Shown piece by piece: positions 1 through 6,289 of a DNA stretch of 6,769 bases. The stretch comes from Planctomycetota bacterium. Its GTDB lineage: Bacteria > Planctomycetota > UBA11346. Position 1 is the stretch's first letter. Each line of letters opens with the position of its first letter. Below the pieces are notes generated by a model that was given only the letters and a program-made list of their open reading frames with translations, was not told the origin of the DNA and did not search any database. The stretch spans positions 1-6,769 of the forward strand of contig JACDGQ010000179.1 of assembly GCA_013821615.1 (NCBI GenBank), given 5' to 3'. Both the position numbers and the translations under genes were made by a program.

Positions 1-1416
1 CTCGAGCGCGGCCCGCCGCGCCGGCTCATCCGAGAGGCGCAGGTTCAAGGCCGCCTGGTTGCCCGCGAGCGGCTCGATCCACCTGATGATGGTCTGCGCG
101 TCGATCCACTCCAGCGCCTGCAGGCAGGCGTAGTCGTGGACGGTGTGCGCGGCATTGCGGCGCCACAGGTCTTCGCTGGTGCCACCGGCGTCTTCCCAGC
201 GCGCGGCGCTGCGCTGCAGATCCTGGCGGATATCGGTCGCGCTCGAGGTGAAGTCCTGGCAGATGTTCTGCGCCACCGTGCCGGCCGCGCTACGCAGGCG
301 CGCGTCCTGATCGCGCAGCAGCGACCACCAGGTGGTGAAGGTGACGGCCATCCCGAAGGTGGTCACCGCCAGGGCGGGCAGCAGGCTCGCCGCGCTGCGC
401 CCGCCGCGGCCGTGCAGCAGCAGGCCCAGGCCCTGATCGGTCGACTCCTGCAGGCGGCCGCCGACCAGCAGCCCATCGGCGAGCAGCAGCGGCGCGCAGC
501 CGAGCAGGGCCAACTGCACCTGCAGCAGGTCGCGCCCTTCGTCGTGGCCGGCGAATGGCCCGACGCCGCGGATGGTCTGCCAGATGACGTACGAAATCAG
601 GAACAGCGCCGTCGTCCAACAGGCGCGGCGTGCGCGCACCAGCAGGGCAACCACCGGCACCAGCGCCATCGCCGCGAGGAGCGCGGCTGATGCCCAGGCG
701 GGCAGCCCGGGCAGGCCAGCCTGCACCAGGGCCAGCGCCATCATCAATGCGTAGGGCAACCATCCGCAGCGACGCCGCGGATCGAGCGGTTCCGGGCACC
801 ACCAGGCCAGCACCAGGGGAACCAGCACTGCCATGCCGACCGCGTCGCCCAGCGCCCAGATGCGCAGGATGACCGGCCACAGCGAGGGGGGCGCAGCGCC
901 GCCCCAGGTCACGGTCGTGGCGCCGACCAGGGCGGCGGCCAGACCGGCCGCGGCGGCACCCAGCAGCAGGCGCGCCGACTGCCCGACCCCGAGAGTGAAG
1001 CCTGGCAGTGCGCGCGGACTTCCGGCGACCACCCAGCCGAGCAGTGCGGCACTGGCGTTGCCGGCGCCGATCACCACCGACATGGCCACCATCGGCACGA
1101 GCGCGGGGAAGCCGTTCCCGATGAAGGTCACCAGGTTGGCGGCGATGGCTCCTGCCAGGATGCCCCACCAGGCGCGCCCACCCAGCAGGATCACCGCCGC
1201 CAGGGCCAAGCCGGCCGGCGGCCAGAACGGGCTGGCGTTGGATTTCTCGAAGGCGTAGAGCAGCGCGATGCGCGCCGAGCAGAAGTAGATCAGGGCGAGA
1301 AGGGCGACGTCCCAAGGCAGGTGGCGCAGCCCGGTGCCTGCCGGAGCCGCGGCACGGGCAAGGTTCGCCGCCGTGGAAGCGGAGGCCTTGGAGGTTGGTG
1401 GGGTGGCGTCTGCCAT
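1..1416 (-). CDS. MASE1-CHASE membrane sensor protein, N-terminal part (3' end beyond window)
   Basis: The minus frame stays open for 472 codons from ATG at 1416 to the window edge, with no stop. Residues about 33-318 are a run of hydrophobic helices with MASE1 hallmarks: the SPFWPPAGLAL block (62-72) followed by LLGGRAWWGILAGA, the WALGDAVGMAVLVPLVLAW block (188-206), and a GVGPF element (284-288). A further membrane segment (about 347-366) leads into an apparently periplasmic CHASE-like region. It starts near residue 370 and contains QALEWID (433-439) and RWIEPLAGNQAAL, typical of CHASE ligand-binding sensors. MASE1 proteins normally end in a GGDEF/EAL, histidine kinase or PAS output module; that part is missing here, so the enzymatic class cannot be stated. 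An in-frame ATG at 1470 would add 18 residues and has GGAGG (1475-1479) four bases upstream, whereas ATG 1416 has no visible Shine-Dalgarno. The start is therefore open. The gene is divergent from the succinate dehydrogenase operon. Coding status is very likely, and the domain assignment is from motif recognition. Confidence 0.85.
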   Translation of the reverse strand, partial: MADATPPTSKASASTAANLARAAAPAGTGLRHLPWDVALLALIYFCSARIALLYAFEKSNASPFWPPAGLALAAVILLGGRAWWGILAGAIAANLVTFIGNGFPALVPMVAMSVVIGAGNASAALLGWVVAGSPRALPGFTLGVGQSARLLLGAAAAGLAAALVGATTVTWGGAAPPSLWPVILRIWALGDAVGMAVLVPLVLAWWCPEPLDPRRRCGWLPYALMMALALVQAGLPGLPAWASAALLAAMALVPVVALLVRARRACWTTALFLISYVIWQTIRGVGPFAGHDEGRDLLQVQLALLGCAPLLLADGLLVGGRLQESTDQGLGLLLHGRGGRSAASLLPALAVTTFGMAVTFTTWWSLLRDQDARLRSAAGTVAQNICQDFTSSATDIRQDLQRSAARWEDAGGTSEDLWRRNAAHTVHDYACLQALEWIDAQTIIRWIEPLAGNQAALNLRLSDEPARRAALE

Positions 1417-1691
1417 GGTCGGGGGCGATTCCGGGCGTGGAGCCGGGAAGCATACCCCAGCCCCGATCATGCCGCCTCCAGCGCACGGGCCGCAGCCGGG
1501 CGCGCGTGCGATGCGCCACGCCGACGCTGATCCAAGTCCAGAACAATCATTCCCGATGTCCCCATGGCATGCATGGATCCACCACCAACGCCCCGGCGCA
1601 TGCATGGCAGTGCATCATTTCCGACATGCCACCGCCACCACCCCACCTGGCACTGGAGCCAACCCCTTCCAGGCGCTAAGCCTTCCGTCCC
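1417..1691. promoter_or_regulatory. Divergent intergenic region between sensor gene and sdh operon
   Basis: This 275 bp gap must hold the promoters of both the leftward sensor gene and the rightward complex II operon, because they are transcribed away from each other. I could not pick a convincing -35/-10 pair for either side; the DNA is less GC-extreme around 1536-1630, where AATCATT (1545-1551) and CATCATTT (1613-1620) occur. Two copies of a 10 bp palindrome-containing repeat lie here (see separate entry). If the sensor starts at 1470 instead of 1416, the gap shrinks to 221 bp. The promoter role is inferred from gene orientation only. Confidence 0.4.
1567..1607. repeat. Pair of GCATGCATGG direct repeats, 31 bp apart
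   Basis: GCATGCATGG occurs at 1567-1576 and again at 1598-1607, exactly 31 bp start to start, which is close to three turns of B-DNA. Each copy contains the overlapping palindromes GCATGC and ATGCAT. A CCATGG palindrome abuts the first copy (1562-1567), and TGCAT recurs at 1611-1615. They sit 85-125 bp upstream of the first sdh start codon, a plausible place for an operator read by a dimeric regulator binding one DNA face. No known regulator motif is recognised, so function is speculative. Confidence 0.4.
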
Positions 1692-2597
1692 ATGAACCAG
1701 CTCTCGTCGCCCGTCGCAGCACCCCAGGGATCCGGCTTCGGTGCCACCCTCCGCACCGACCAGTGGTGGCTCGGTCCGCTGGCGACCGGCTCGCTGCTGC
1801 TCGCCTTCCTCATCTACTCGACCATCGCCGCCTTCATCGGCGGGAATTACTGGGTGCCCGGCACCAACTACCTGTCGCCGTTCTACTCGCCGGAGCTGTG
1901 GGGCACCAGCCCGCACGCCATCTTCGGCATCGCGCCGTCGTGGTGGCCGACCGGCATCCTGCCGTTCTCGGCGGCGCTGCTCATCCTCGGCGGACCGGCC
2001 GGCTTCCGCCTGACCTGCTACTACTACCGCAAGGCCTACTACCGCTCGCTGTGGTTCGATCCCGTCGCCTGCGCGGTCGGCGAGCCGCGCAAATCCTACT
2101 GGGGCGAGAACAGCCTGCCGCTGATCCTGTGGAACCTGCACCGCTACTTCCTCTACCTCGCCATCATCTTCGTCTTCGTGCTGCTCTACGACGGCATCCT
2201 CGCGCACTTCTTCCCCGTGAATGCCGACGGCAGCGCCTTCGCCAATTACCACTTCCTTGCCAACGGTCAGCCCAATCCGGCGTTCAACGCCGGCGGCCCG
2301 CTCGAGCCGCACCACCACGTCTTCGGCATGAGCCTGGTATCGCTGACCCTGCTCATCAACCCGCTGCTGATCGCCGGCTACACCTTCGGCTGCCACAGCC
2401 TGCGCCACCTCGTCGGCGGCAAGAAGGACTGCTTCAGCTGCGGCAACCCGGTGCGCTTCAAGGCGTGGAGCTTCGTGTCGTTCCTCAACCGCAACCACGC
2501 CGTGTGGGCGATGGCCTCGCTGGTGATGGTCGGCTTCGCCGACATCTACGTGCGCCTGGTGGCGATGGGCATCTGGCCGCAGGTGCGCTTCTTCTGA
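1692..2597 (+). CDS. sdhC: Succinate dehydrogenase membrane anchor subunit, single five-helix type
   Basis: This 301-residue integral membrane protein is the likely anchor and quinone-binding subunit of the complex II encoded with the next two genes. Five hydrophobic helices are visible at about 27-50, 85-110, 143-172, 210-232 and 269-294. Positive residues place the loops 111-142 and 233-268 inside. All five cysteines (C109, C127, C234, C247, C250) lie in or beside those inner loops, together with H235 and H239; H150 and H269 lie near the inner ends of helices 3 and 5. HHH (207-209) is on the outer side. It is longer than ordinary SdhC or SdhD (about 110-130 residues) and replaces both. The anchor-A-B order and single anchor resemble mycobacterial Sdh1, whose anchor is reported to bind a Rieske-type [2Fe-2S] cluster; that this one does so is inference. 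The start is fixed by an in-frame TAA at 1677-1679, yet no Shine-Dalgarno is evident. Assignment rests largely on operon context. Confidence 0.8.
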   Translation: MNQLSSPVAAPQGSGFGATLRTDQWWLGPLATGSLLLAFLIYSTIAAFIGGNYWVPGTNYLSPFYSPELWGTSPHAIFGIAPSWWPTGILPFSAALLILGGPAGFRLTCYYYRKAYYRSLWFDPVACAVGEPRKSYWGENSLPLILWNLHRYFLYLAIIFVFVLLYDGILAHFFPVNADGSAFANYHFLANGQPNPAFNAGGPLEPHHHVFGMSLVSLTLLINPLLIAGYTFGCHSLRHLVGGKKDCFSCGNPVRFKAWSFVSFLNRNHAVWAMASLVMVGFADIYVRLVAMGIWPQVRFF

Positions 2598-2648
2598 GCC
2601 GCGGCCGGCCCTCGCCTCCCTCACGACCCCTTTCCGAGAATCGACCCT

Positions 2649-4463
2649 ATGGAAATCCAGACCTTCGAACATGACGTGCTGGTGATCGGCGCGGGCGGCG
2701 CGGGCATGCGCGCGGCGATCGAGGCCGCCGACGCCGGCTGCTCGGTGGGCCTGGTGTGCAAGTCGCTGCTCGGCAAGGCCCACACCGTGATGGCCGAGGG
2801 CGGCATCGCCGCCGCGCTCGGCAACGTCGATGATCGCGACGGCTGGAAGACCCACTTCGCCGACACCATGCGCGGCGGCCAGTACGTGAACAACTCGCGC
2901 ATGGCCGAGCTGCACGCCAAGGAGGCCCCCGAGCGCGTGCGCGAGCTGGAACAGTGGGGCGCGGTGTTCGACCGCACCAAGGACGGCAAGATCCTGCAGC
3001 GCAACTTCGGCGGCCACCGCTATCCGCGCCTCGCCCACGTCGGCGACCGTACCGGCCTGGAGATCATCCGCACCCTGCAGGACCACAGCGTCCACAAGTC
3101 GCAGGTCGCGGTCTATATGGAGTGCTGCATCACCAAGCTGCTCAAAGACGGCGAGCGCGTGGTCGGTGCGCTCGGCTACTACCGCGAGAAGGGCCGCTTC
3201 GTGCTGTTCAAGGCCAAGGCGGTGATCATCGCCACCGGCGGTCTGGGCAAGGCGTTCGAGATCACCTCGAACTCGTGGGAGTACACCGGCGACGGCTACT
3301 CGCTGGCATATCACGCGGGCGCCGAGCTGCTCGACATGGAGTTCATCCAGTTCCACCCGACCGGCATGGTGTGGCCGCCGTCGGTGCGCGGCATCCTGGT
3401 GACGGAGGGCGTGCGCGGCGAAGGCGGCGTCCTGCGCAACAAGGACGGCAAGCGCTTCATGTTCGACGACATCCCCGAGAACTATCGCAACCAGACCGCC
3501 AAGGACATCGAGGAGGGCTGGCGCTACACCCAGGGCGACAAGCACGCGATGCGCCCGCCCGAGCTGCTGACCCGCGACCACGTGGCGCGCTGCATCAACC
3601 GCGAAGTCAAGGCCGGCCGCGGCAGCCCTCACGGCGGCGTCTACCTGGACATCTCGTGGATCAAGGAGCGCATCCCCAACGCGCGCGAGTACATCAAGAA
3701 GAAGCTGCCCTCGATGTACCACCAGTTCATGGAGCTGGGCGGCATCGACATCACCACCGAGGCGATGGAGGTCGGCCCGACCACGCATTACACCATGGGC
3801 GGCATCCGCGTCGACGGCGACACCCAGATGTCGAATGTGCCCGGGCTGTTCGCCGCGGGCGAGTCCGCCGCCGGCCTGCACGGCGCCAACCGCCTGGGTG
3901 GAAATTCACTCTCCGATCTGCTGGTGTTCGGCAAGCGCGCCGGCGAGTACGCCGCGAAGTACGCGCAGCAGCAGCAGCCTGGCTGGATCGACGAGGCCGA
4001 GGTCAAGGCGTCCATGGACTGGGCGCTGCACTTCATGGATGCGCCCAAGGGCGACGAGAACCCCTACAAACTCCAGCAGGACCTGCAGAAGAGCATGCAG
4101 GCGCTGGTCGGCATCGTGCGCAAGGAGGACGAGATGCTCACCGCCCTCGAGAAGATCAAGGGCTACAACGAGCGTGCGCTGAAGGTCGCGGCACCCGCCA
4201 ACCGCGAGTACAACCCCGGCTGGCACACCTGCATGGACCTCTCCAACCTGCTCACCGTCTCCGAGGCGCTGACGCGCTGCGCGATCGAGCGCAAGGAGAG
4301 CCGCGGCGCGCAGTTCCGCGACGACTTCCCTGAGAAGTCCAAGGAGTTCGGCGAGGTGAACATGATCATCAAGAAGGCCCCCGACGGTGCGATGCAGCTG
4401 CGGCGCGAGCCGATCAAGCCGCTCACCGACGAGCTTCAGGGCGTGATCAAGGAGATCGGCTGA
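2649..4463 (+). CDS. sdhA: Succinate dehydrogenase / fumarate reductase flavoprotein subunit
   Basis: The 604-residue protein oxidises succinate to fumarate (or the reverse) at a bound FAD on the cytoplasmic side of the membrane and passes electrons to the iron-sulfur subunit. The dinucleotide-binding GAGGAG is at 14-19. H45 in the KAHTVMAEGG segment is at the position of the histidine that covalently carries FAD in this family. ATGGLG (195-200), QFHPTGM (234-240) and TEGVRGEGG (252-260) follow. R309 in LLTRDHVAR aligns with the catalytic arginine region. H380 in HYTMGGI and H411/R415 in HGANRLGGNSL complete the substrate site. The C-terminal domain has the expected KESRGAQFRDDFP block (549-561). 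Length and motif order are those of intact SdhA/FrdA. The gene starts 51 bp after the anchor gene with only a weak GAGA ribosome site, and its TGA overlaps the next ATG. L-aspartate oxidase is excluded by the adjacent B subunit and anchor. The physiological direction cannot be told from sequence. Confidence 0.96.
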   Translation: MEIQTFEHDVLVIGAGGAGMRAAIEAADAGCSVGLVCKSLLGKAHTVMAEGGIAAALGNVDDRDGWKTHFADTMRGGQYVNNSRMAELHAKEAPERVRELEQWGAVFDRTKDGKILQRNFGGHRYPRLAHVGDRTGLEIIRTLQDHSVHKSQVAVYMECCITKLLKDGERVVGALGYYREKGRFVLFKAKAVIIATGGLGKAFEITSNSWEYTGDGYSLAYHAGAELLDMEFIQFHPTGMVWPPSVRGILVTEGVRGEGGVLRNKDGKRFMFDDIPENYRNQTAKDIEEGWRYTQGDKHAMRPPELLTRDHVARCINREVKAGRGSPHGGVYLDISWIKERIPNAREYIKKKLPSMYHQFMELGGIDITTEAMEVGPTTHYTMGGIRVDGDTQMSNVPGLFAAGESAAGLHGANRLGGNSLSDLLVFGKRAGEYAAKYAQQQQPGWIDEAEVKASMDWALHFMDAPKGDENPYKLQQDLQKSMQALVGIVRKEDEMLTALEKIKGYNERALKVAAPANREYNPGWHTCMDLSNLLTVSEALTRCAIERKESRGAQFRDDFPEKSKEFGEVNMIIKKAPDGAMQLRREPIKPLTDELQGVIKEIG

Positions 4464-4465
4464 TG
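4449..4465 (+). promoter_or_regulatory. Ribosome binding site and stop/start overlap coupling sdhA to sdhB
   Basis: AAGGAG (4449-4454) lies inside the last codons of the flavoprotein gene, eight bases before the sdhB ATG, which shares its A with the upstream TGA. This fixes the sdhB start and makes termination-reinitiation coupling likely. Confidence 0.8.
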
Positions 4466-5245
4466 AGCTCCATCGGATCCGCAGCCGCCGCCACGCGCAC
4501 CTTCAAGGTGTGGCGCGGCGAGCGCGGCACAGGCGAGTTCAAGTCCTTCACCGCCGAGATCAGCCCGGGCATGGTGGTGCTGGACGCCATCCACCAGATC
4601 CAGGCGACCCAGGCGCCCGACCTGGCCTGCCGCTGGAACTGCAAGGCCGGCAAGTGCGGCTCGTGCTCTGCCGAGGTCAACGGCAAGCCGCGCCTGATGT
4701 GCCTGACGCGCATGGAGTCGCTGCCCGATGGCGACGTCACCGTCACGCCGATGAAGTCCTTCCCGAGCATCAAGGACCTGGTCACCGACGTGTCGTGGAA
4801 CTACGAGCAGAACAAGAAGATCACCCCGTTCACGCCGGCCAAGCGCGGCGCGGCGGGCGTGGCCGCCGACGGCACCTTCCGCATGCAGCAGGTCGACGTC
4901 GAGCGCTCGCAGGAATTCCGCAAGTGCATCGAGTGCTTCCTTTGCCAGGACACCTGCCACGTCATCCGCGACCATGACAAGAAGGAGGTGTTCTCGGGTC
5001 CGCGCTTCTTCGTGCGCGCGGCCTCGCTCGAGATGCACCCGGTCGACACCGCCGACCGCGAGCCCTTCCTGAAGCACACCGGCGGCATCGGGTTCTGCAA
5101 CATCACCAAGTGCTGCACCGAGGTCTGTCCCGAGCACATCAAGATCACCGATAACGCCATTATCCCGCTCAAGGAGCGCGTCGCTGACCGCTACTACGAT
5201 CCGGTGGTGATGCTGTGGCGGTGGATGTTCAAGAAGAAGGGGTAG
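4463..5245 (+). CDS. sdhB: Succinate dehydrogenase / fumarate reductase iron-sulfur subunit
   Basis: The 260-residue protein wires the flavoprotein to the membrane anchor through three iron-sulfur clusters. The N-terminal ferredoxin-like domain has C60, C65, C68 and C80 for the [2Fe-2S] cluster. The C-terminal domain has C155-x2-C158-x2-C161-x3-C165 and C212-x5-C218-x3-C222. By family precedent C155, C158, C161 and C222 hold the [4Fe-4S] cluster and C165, C212 and C218 the [3Fe-4S] cluster. Two extra cysteines, C56 and C217, sit beside ligands. The conserved CRWNCKAGKCGSC region is intact, as is a basic C-terminus ending WMFKKKG. The start ATG overlaps the flavoprotein stop (TGATG), and AAGGAG at 4449-4454 lies 8 bases upstream, so coupled translation at near 1:1 stoichiometry is expected. 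The soluble subunits attach to the inner membrane face. Confidence 0.96.
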   Translation: MSSIGSAAAATRTFKVWRGERGTGEFKSFTAEISPGMVVLDAIHQIQATQAPDLACRWNCKAGKCGSCSAEVNGKPRLMCLTRMESLPDGDVTVTPMKSFPSIKDLVTDVSWNYEQNKKITPFTPAKRGAAGVAADGTFRMQQVDVERSQEFRKCIECFLCQDTCHVIRDHDKKEVFSGPRFFVRAASLEMHPVDTADREPFLKHTGGIGFCNITKCCTEVCPEHIKITDNAIIPLKERVADRYYDPVVMLWRWMFKKKG

Positions 5246-5289
5246 GGAAGGGCGGAAGAGGGGGGAGCGGAAGGGCAGAGGGGCAGAGG
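5239..5289 (+). repeat. Purine-rich G-tract series (G-quadruplex-capable) at the end of the sdh operon
   Basis: Six runs of three or more G lie at 5239-5242, 5245-5247, 5250-5252, 5260-5265, 5273-5275 and 5280-5283, with spacers of 2, 2, 7, 7 and 4 bases. Every set of four neighbouring runs meets the G3+N1-7 quadruplex consensus, and the first set spans the sdhB TAG. From 5244 to 5289 the plus strand is almost pure purine, broken only by C at 5253, 5268, 5276 and 5284. The last part is a tandem GGGCAGAG octamer (5273-5288). The G-rich strand is the mRNA-sense strand. No hairpin-plus-U terminator follows, so this tract may act as a pause site or 3' stabiliser, which is inference. Confidence 0.6.
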
Positions 5290-5358
5290 ATGCACGCGGT
5301 GGATGGGCGTCTCTGGTCGTGACGTCGACGGTGTTCTTGGCATTCGCCCAACGTGTCG

Positions 5359-5371
5359 GGGTGATACACCC
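5359..5371. promoter_or_regulatory. Small perfect inverted repeat upstream of the DUF1080 gene
   Basis: GGGTG-ATA-CACCC is a 5 bp inverted repeat with a 3 bp centre, about 95 bp before the DUF1080 start. A loose promoter-like pair, TTGGCA (5337-5342) and TGATAC (5362-5367, spacer 19), overlaps it. The rest of the 219 bp gap 5246-5464 holds the G-tract series and otherwise nothing I can name. Short palindromes are common in GC-rich DNA, so an operator role is only a suggestion. Confidence 0.2.
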
Positions 5372-5452
5372 GGACGCGCATGGGGGACCAGGCATGTCAC
5401 CATCCCGCGCCGAGCCGTATCTGCTCAGGTCCGCCACCTTCCCGGCGGCACC

Positions 5453-5458
5453 AAGGAG
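5453..5458 (+). promoter_or_regulatory. Ribosome binding site deciding the DUF1080 start
   Basis: AAGGAG lies six bases before ATG 5465. It favours this start over in-frame start codons farther upstream, such as the one at 5303, and the protein from 5465 opens directly with a signal peptide. Confidence 0.85.
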
Positions 5459-5464
5459 CTCCCG

Positions 5465-6175
5465 ATGCGCGTCTTCGCCGCCCTCTTCCTCTCCCTCTGC
5501 ACCGGCGCCATGGCGCTGCGGGCCGCGGACGAGCCCGCCCTCAACACCCTCACCGCGGACGAGGCCAAGGCGGGCTGGACGCTGCTTTTCGACGGCAAGA
5601 GCCTGGAGCACTGGCGCGGCTACAAGAAGACCGAGGTGCCGGACGGCTGGAAGGCCGAGGACGGCGCCCTCGCGCGGCCGGGCGGCGGCGGCGACCTCGT
5701 CACCCGCGACGAGTACCAGGACTTCGACCTCAAGCTGGAGTGGAAGATCTCGCCCGGCGGCAACAGCGGCGTGATGTTCCACGTCACCGAGGCGCACGGC
5801 GCGTCCTACGAGTCCGGTCCCGAGATGCAGGTGCTCGACAACGCCAAGCACCCGGACGGCCACAATCCCAAGACCTCCGCGGGCGCGGCCTACGCGCTGA
5901 TCGCCTGCAGCAAGGAGGTCGTTCATCCCCAGGGCGAGTGGAACGAGGCCGAGCTCATCGTCACCGGCAACCACGTCGAGCACTGGCTGAACGGCACCAA
6001 GGTCGTCGAGTACGAACTGCACAGCCCCGCCTGGCAGGCACTGGTCGATGCCAGCAAGTTCAAGTCGATGCCGGATTACGGCATGGCCGCCAGCGGCCGC
6101 ATCTGCCTGCAGGACCACGGCAACCAGGTGTGGTTCCGCAATGTGAAGATCAAGGTGCCGCAAGCGGCGAAATAG
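5465..6175 (+). CDS. Exported DUF1080 (3-keto-disaccharide hydrolase family) protein
   Basis: The 236-residue product begins with a signal peptide (MRVFAALFLSLCTGAMALRA, likely cut near A20/A21; the cysteine at 12 lacks a proper lipobox), so it is probably periplasmic. The mature part is one DUF1080 / PF06439 domain, a concanavalin-like beta-sandwich. Visible marks are GWTLLFDGKSLEHWRG (37-52), the DFDLKLEWKISPGGNSGVMF block (86-105), GPEMQVLDN (118-126), GEWNEAELIVTGNHVEHWLNG (157-177) and a closing HGNQVWFRNVKIK (218-230). Some family members cleave 3-keto-glycosides or related keto sugars, but many are uncharacterised, so the substrate here is unknown. No sugar oxidoreductase or transporter lies beside it in the window. 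It has its own ribosome binding site and a 219 bp gap from the sdh operon, suggesting a separate transcription unit. Family call is strong; activity is uncertain. Confidence 0.9.
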   Translation: MRVFAALFLSLCTGAMALRAADEPALNTLTADEAKAGWTLLFDGKSLEHWRGYKKTEVPDGWKAEDGALARPGGGGDLVTRDEYQDFDLKLEWKISPGGNSGVMFHVTEAHGASYESGPEMQVLDNAKHPDGHNPKTSAGAAYALIACSKEVVHPQGEWNEAELIVTGNHVEHWLNGTKVVEYELHSPAWQALVDASKFKSMPDYGMAASGRICLQDHGNQVWFRNVKIKVPQAAK

Positions 6176-6201
6176 TCCGGAAGTCCGGAGGTCCGGAAGT
6201 C
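6176..6201. repeat. TCCGGA octamer repeat, left arm of an inverted repeat
   Basis: Three head-to-tail octamers (TCCGGAAG, TCCGGAGG, TCCGGAAG) plus TC begin right after the DUF1080 stop codon. The reverse complement matches 6309-6334 at 24 of 26 positions. Confidence 0.75.
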
Positions 6202-6289
6202 GACTGCCGACCACGCTCTTGGCTACGGGCGCTTGCAACAGTCTCTGATTATCGCGCTCCTGATCGCCGAGCCGACGGAGGCAGAGCGG

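Noticed and set aside
1388..1408. GGAGGTTGGTGGGGTGG, a two-layer G-quadruplex-like stretch
   Set aside because: Only G2 tracts, inside the coding start of the sensor gene, and explained by Pro/Thr codons on the other strand.
290..1546. 418-codon minus frame and several plus-strand frames over the sensor gene
   Set aside because: Their translations are Arg/Gly/Ala/Pro-rich. The frame from ATG 1416 instead gives a coherent membrane protein with MASE1 and CHASE signatures through to the window edge.
1467..1550. A 27-residue minus-strand ORF whose TGA overlaps the alternative sensor ATG at 1470 (ATGA), a possible leader peptide
   Set aside because: No ribosome site, no regulatory codon run and no hairpin were seen, and the overlap depends on an uncertain start; chance is more likely.
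1467..3881. 804-codon open frame on the minus strand across the sdh operon
   Set aside because: It runs antisense to sdhC and sdhA, whose plus-strand products carry full family motifs. The minus translation is Ala/Arg/Val/Asp/His-rich with no recognisable domain, as expected from high-GC codon mirror effects.
2649..4463. L-aspartate oxidase (NadB) as an alternative for the flavoprotein
   Set aside because: NadB shares the fold, but the overlapping iron-sulfur subunit gene and upstream anchor make complex II the clear assignment.
5246..5464. Rho-independent terminator after sdhB
   Set aside because: No GC stem followed by a T run was found; the region has G-tracts and one 5 bp inverted repeat only.
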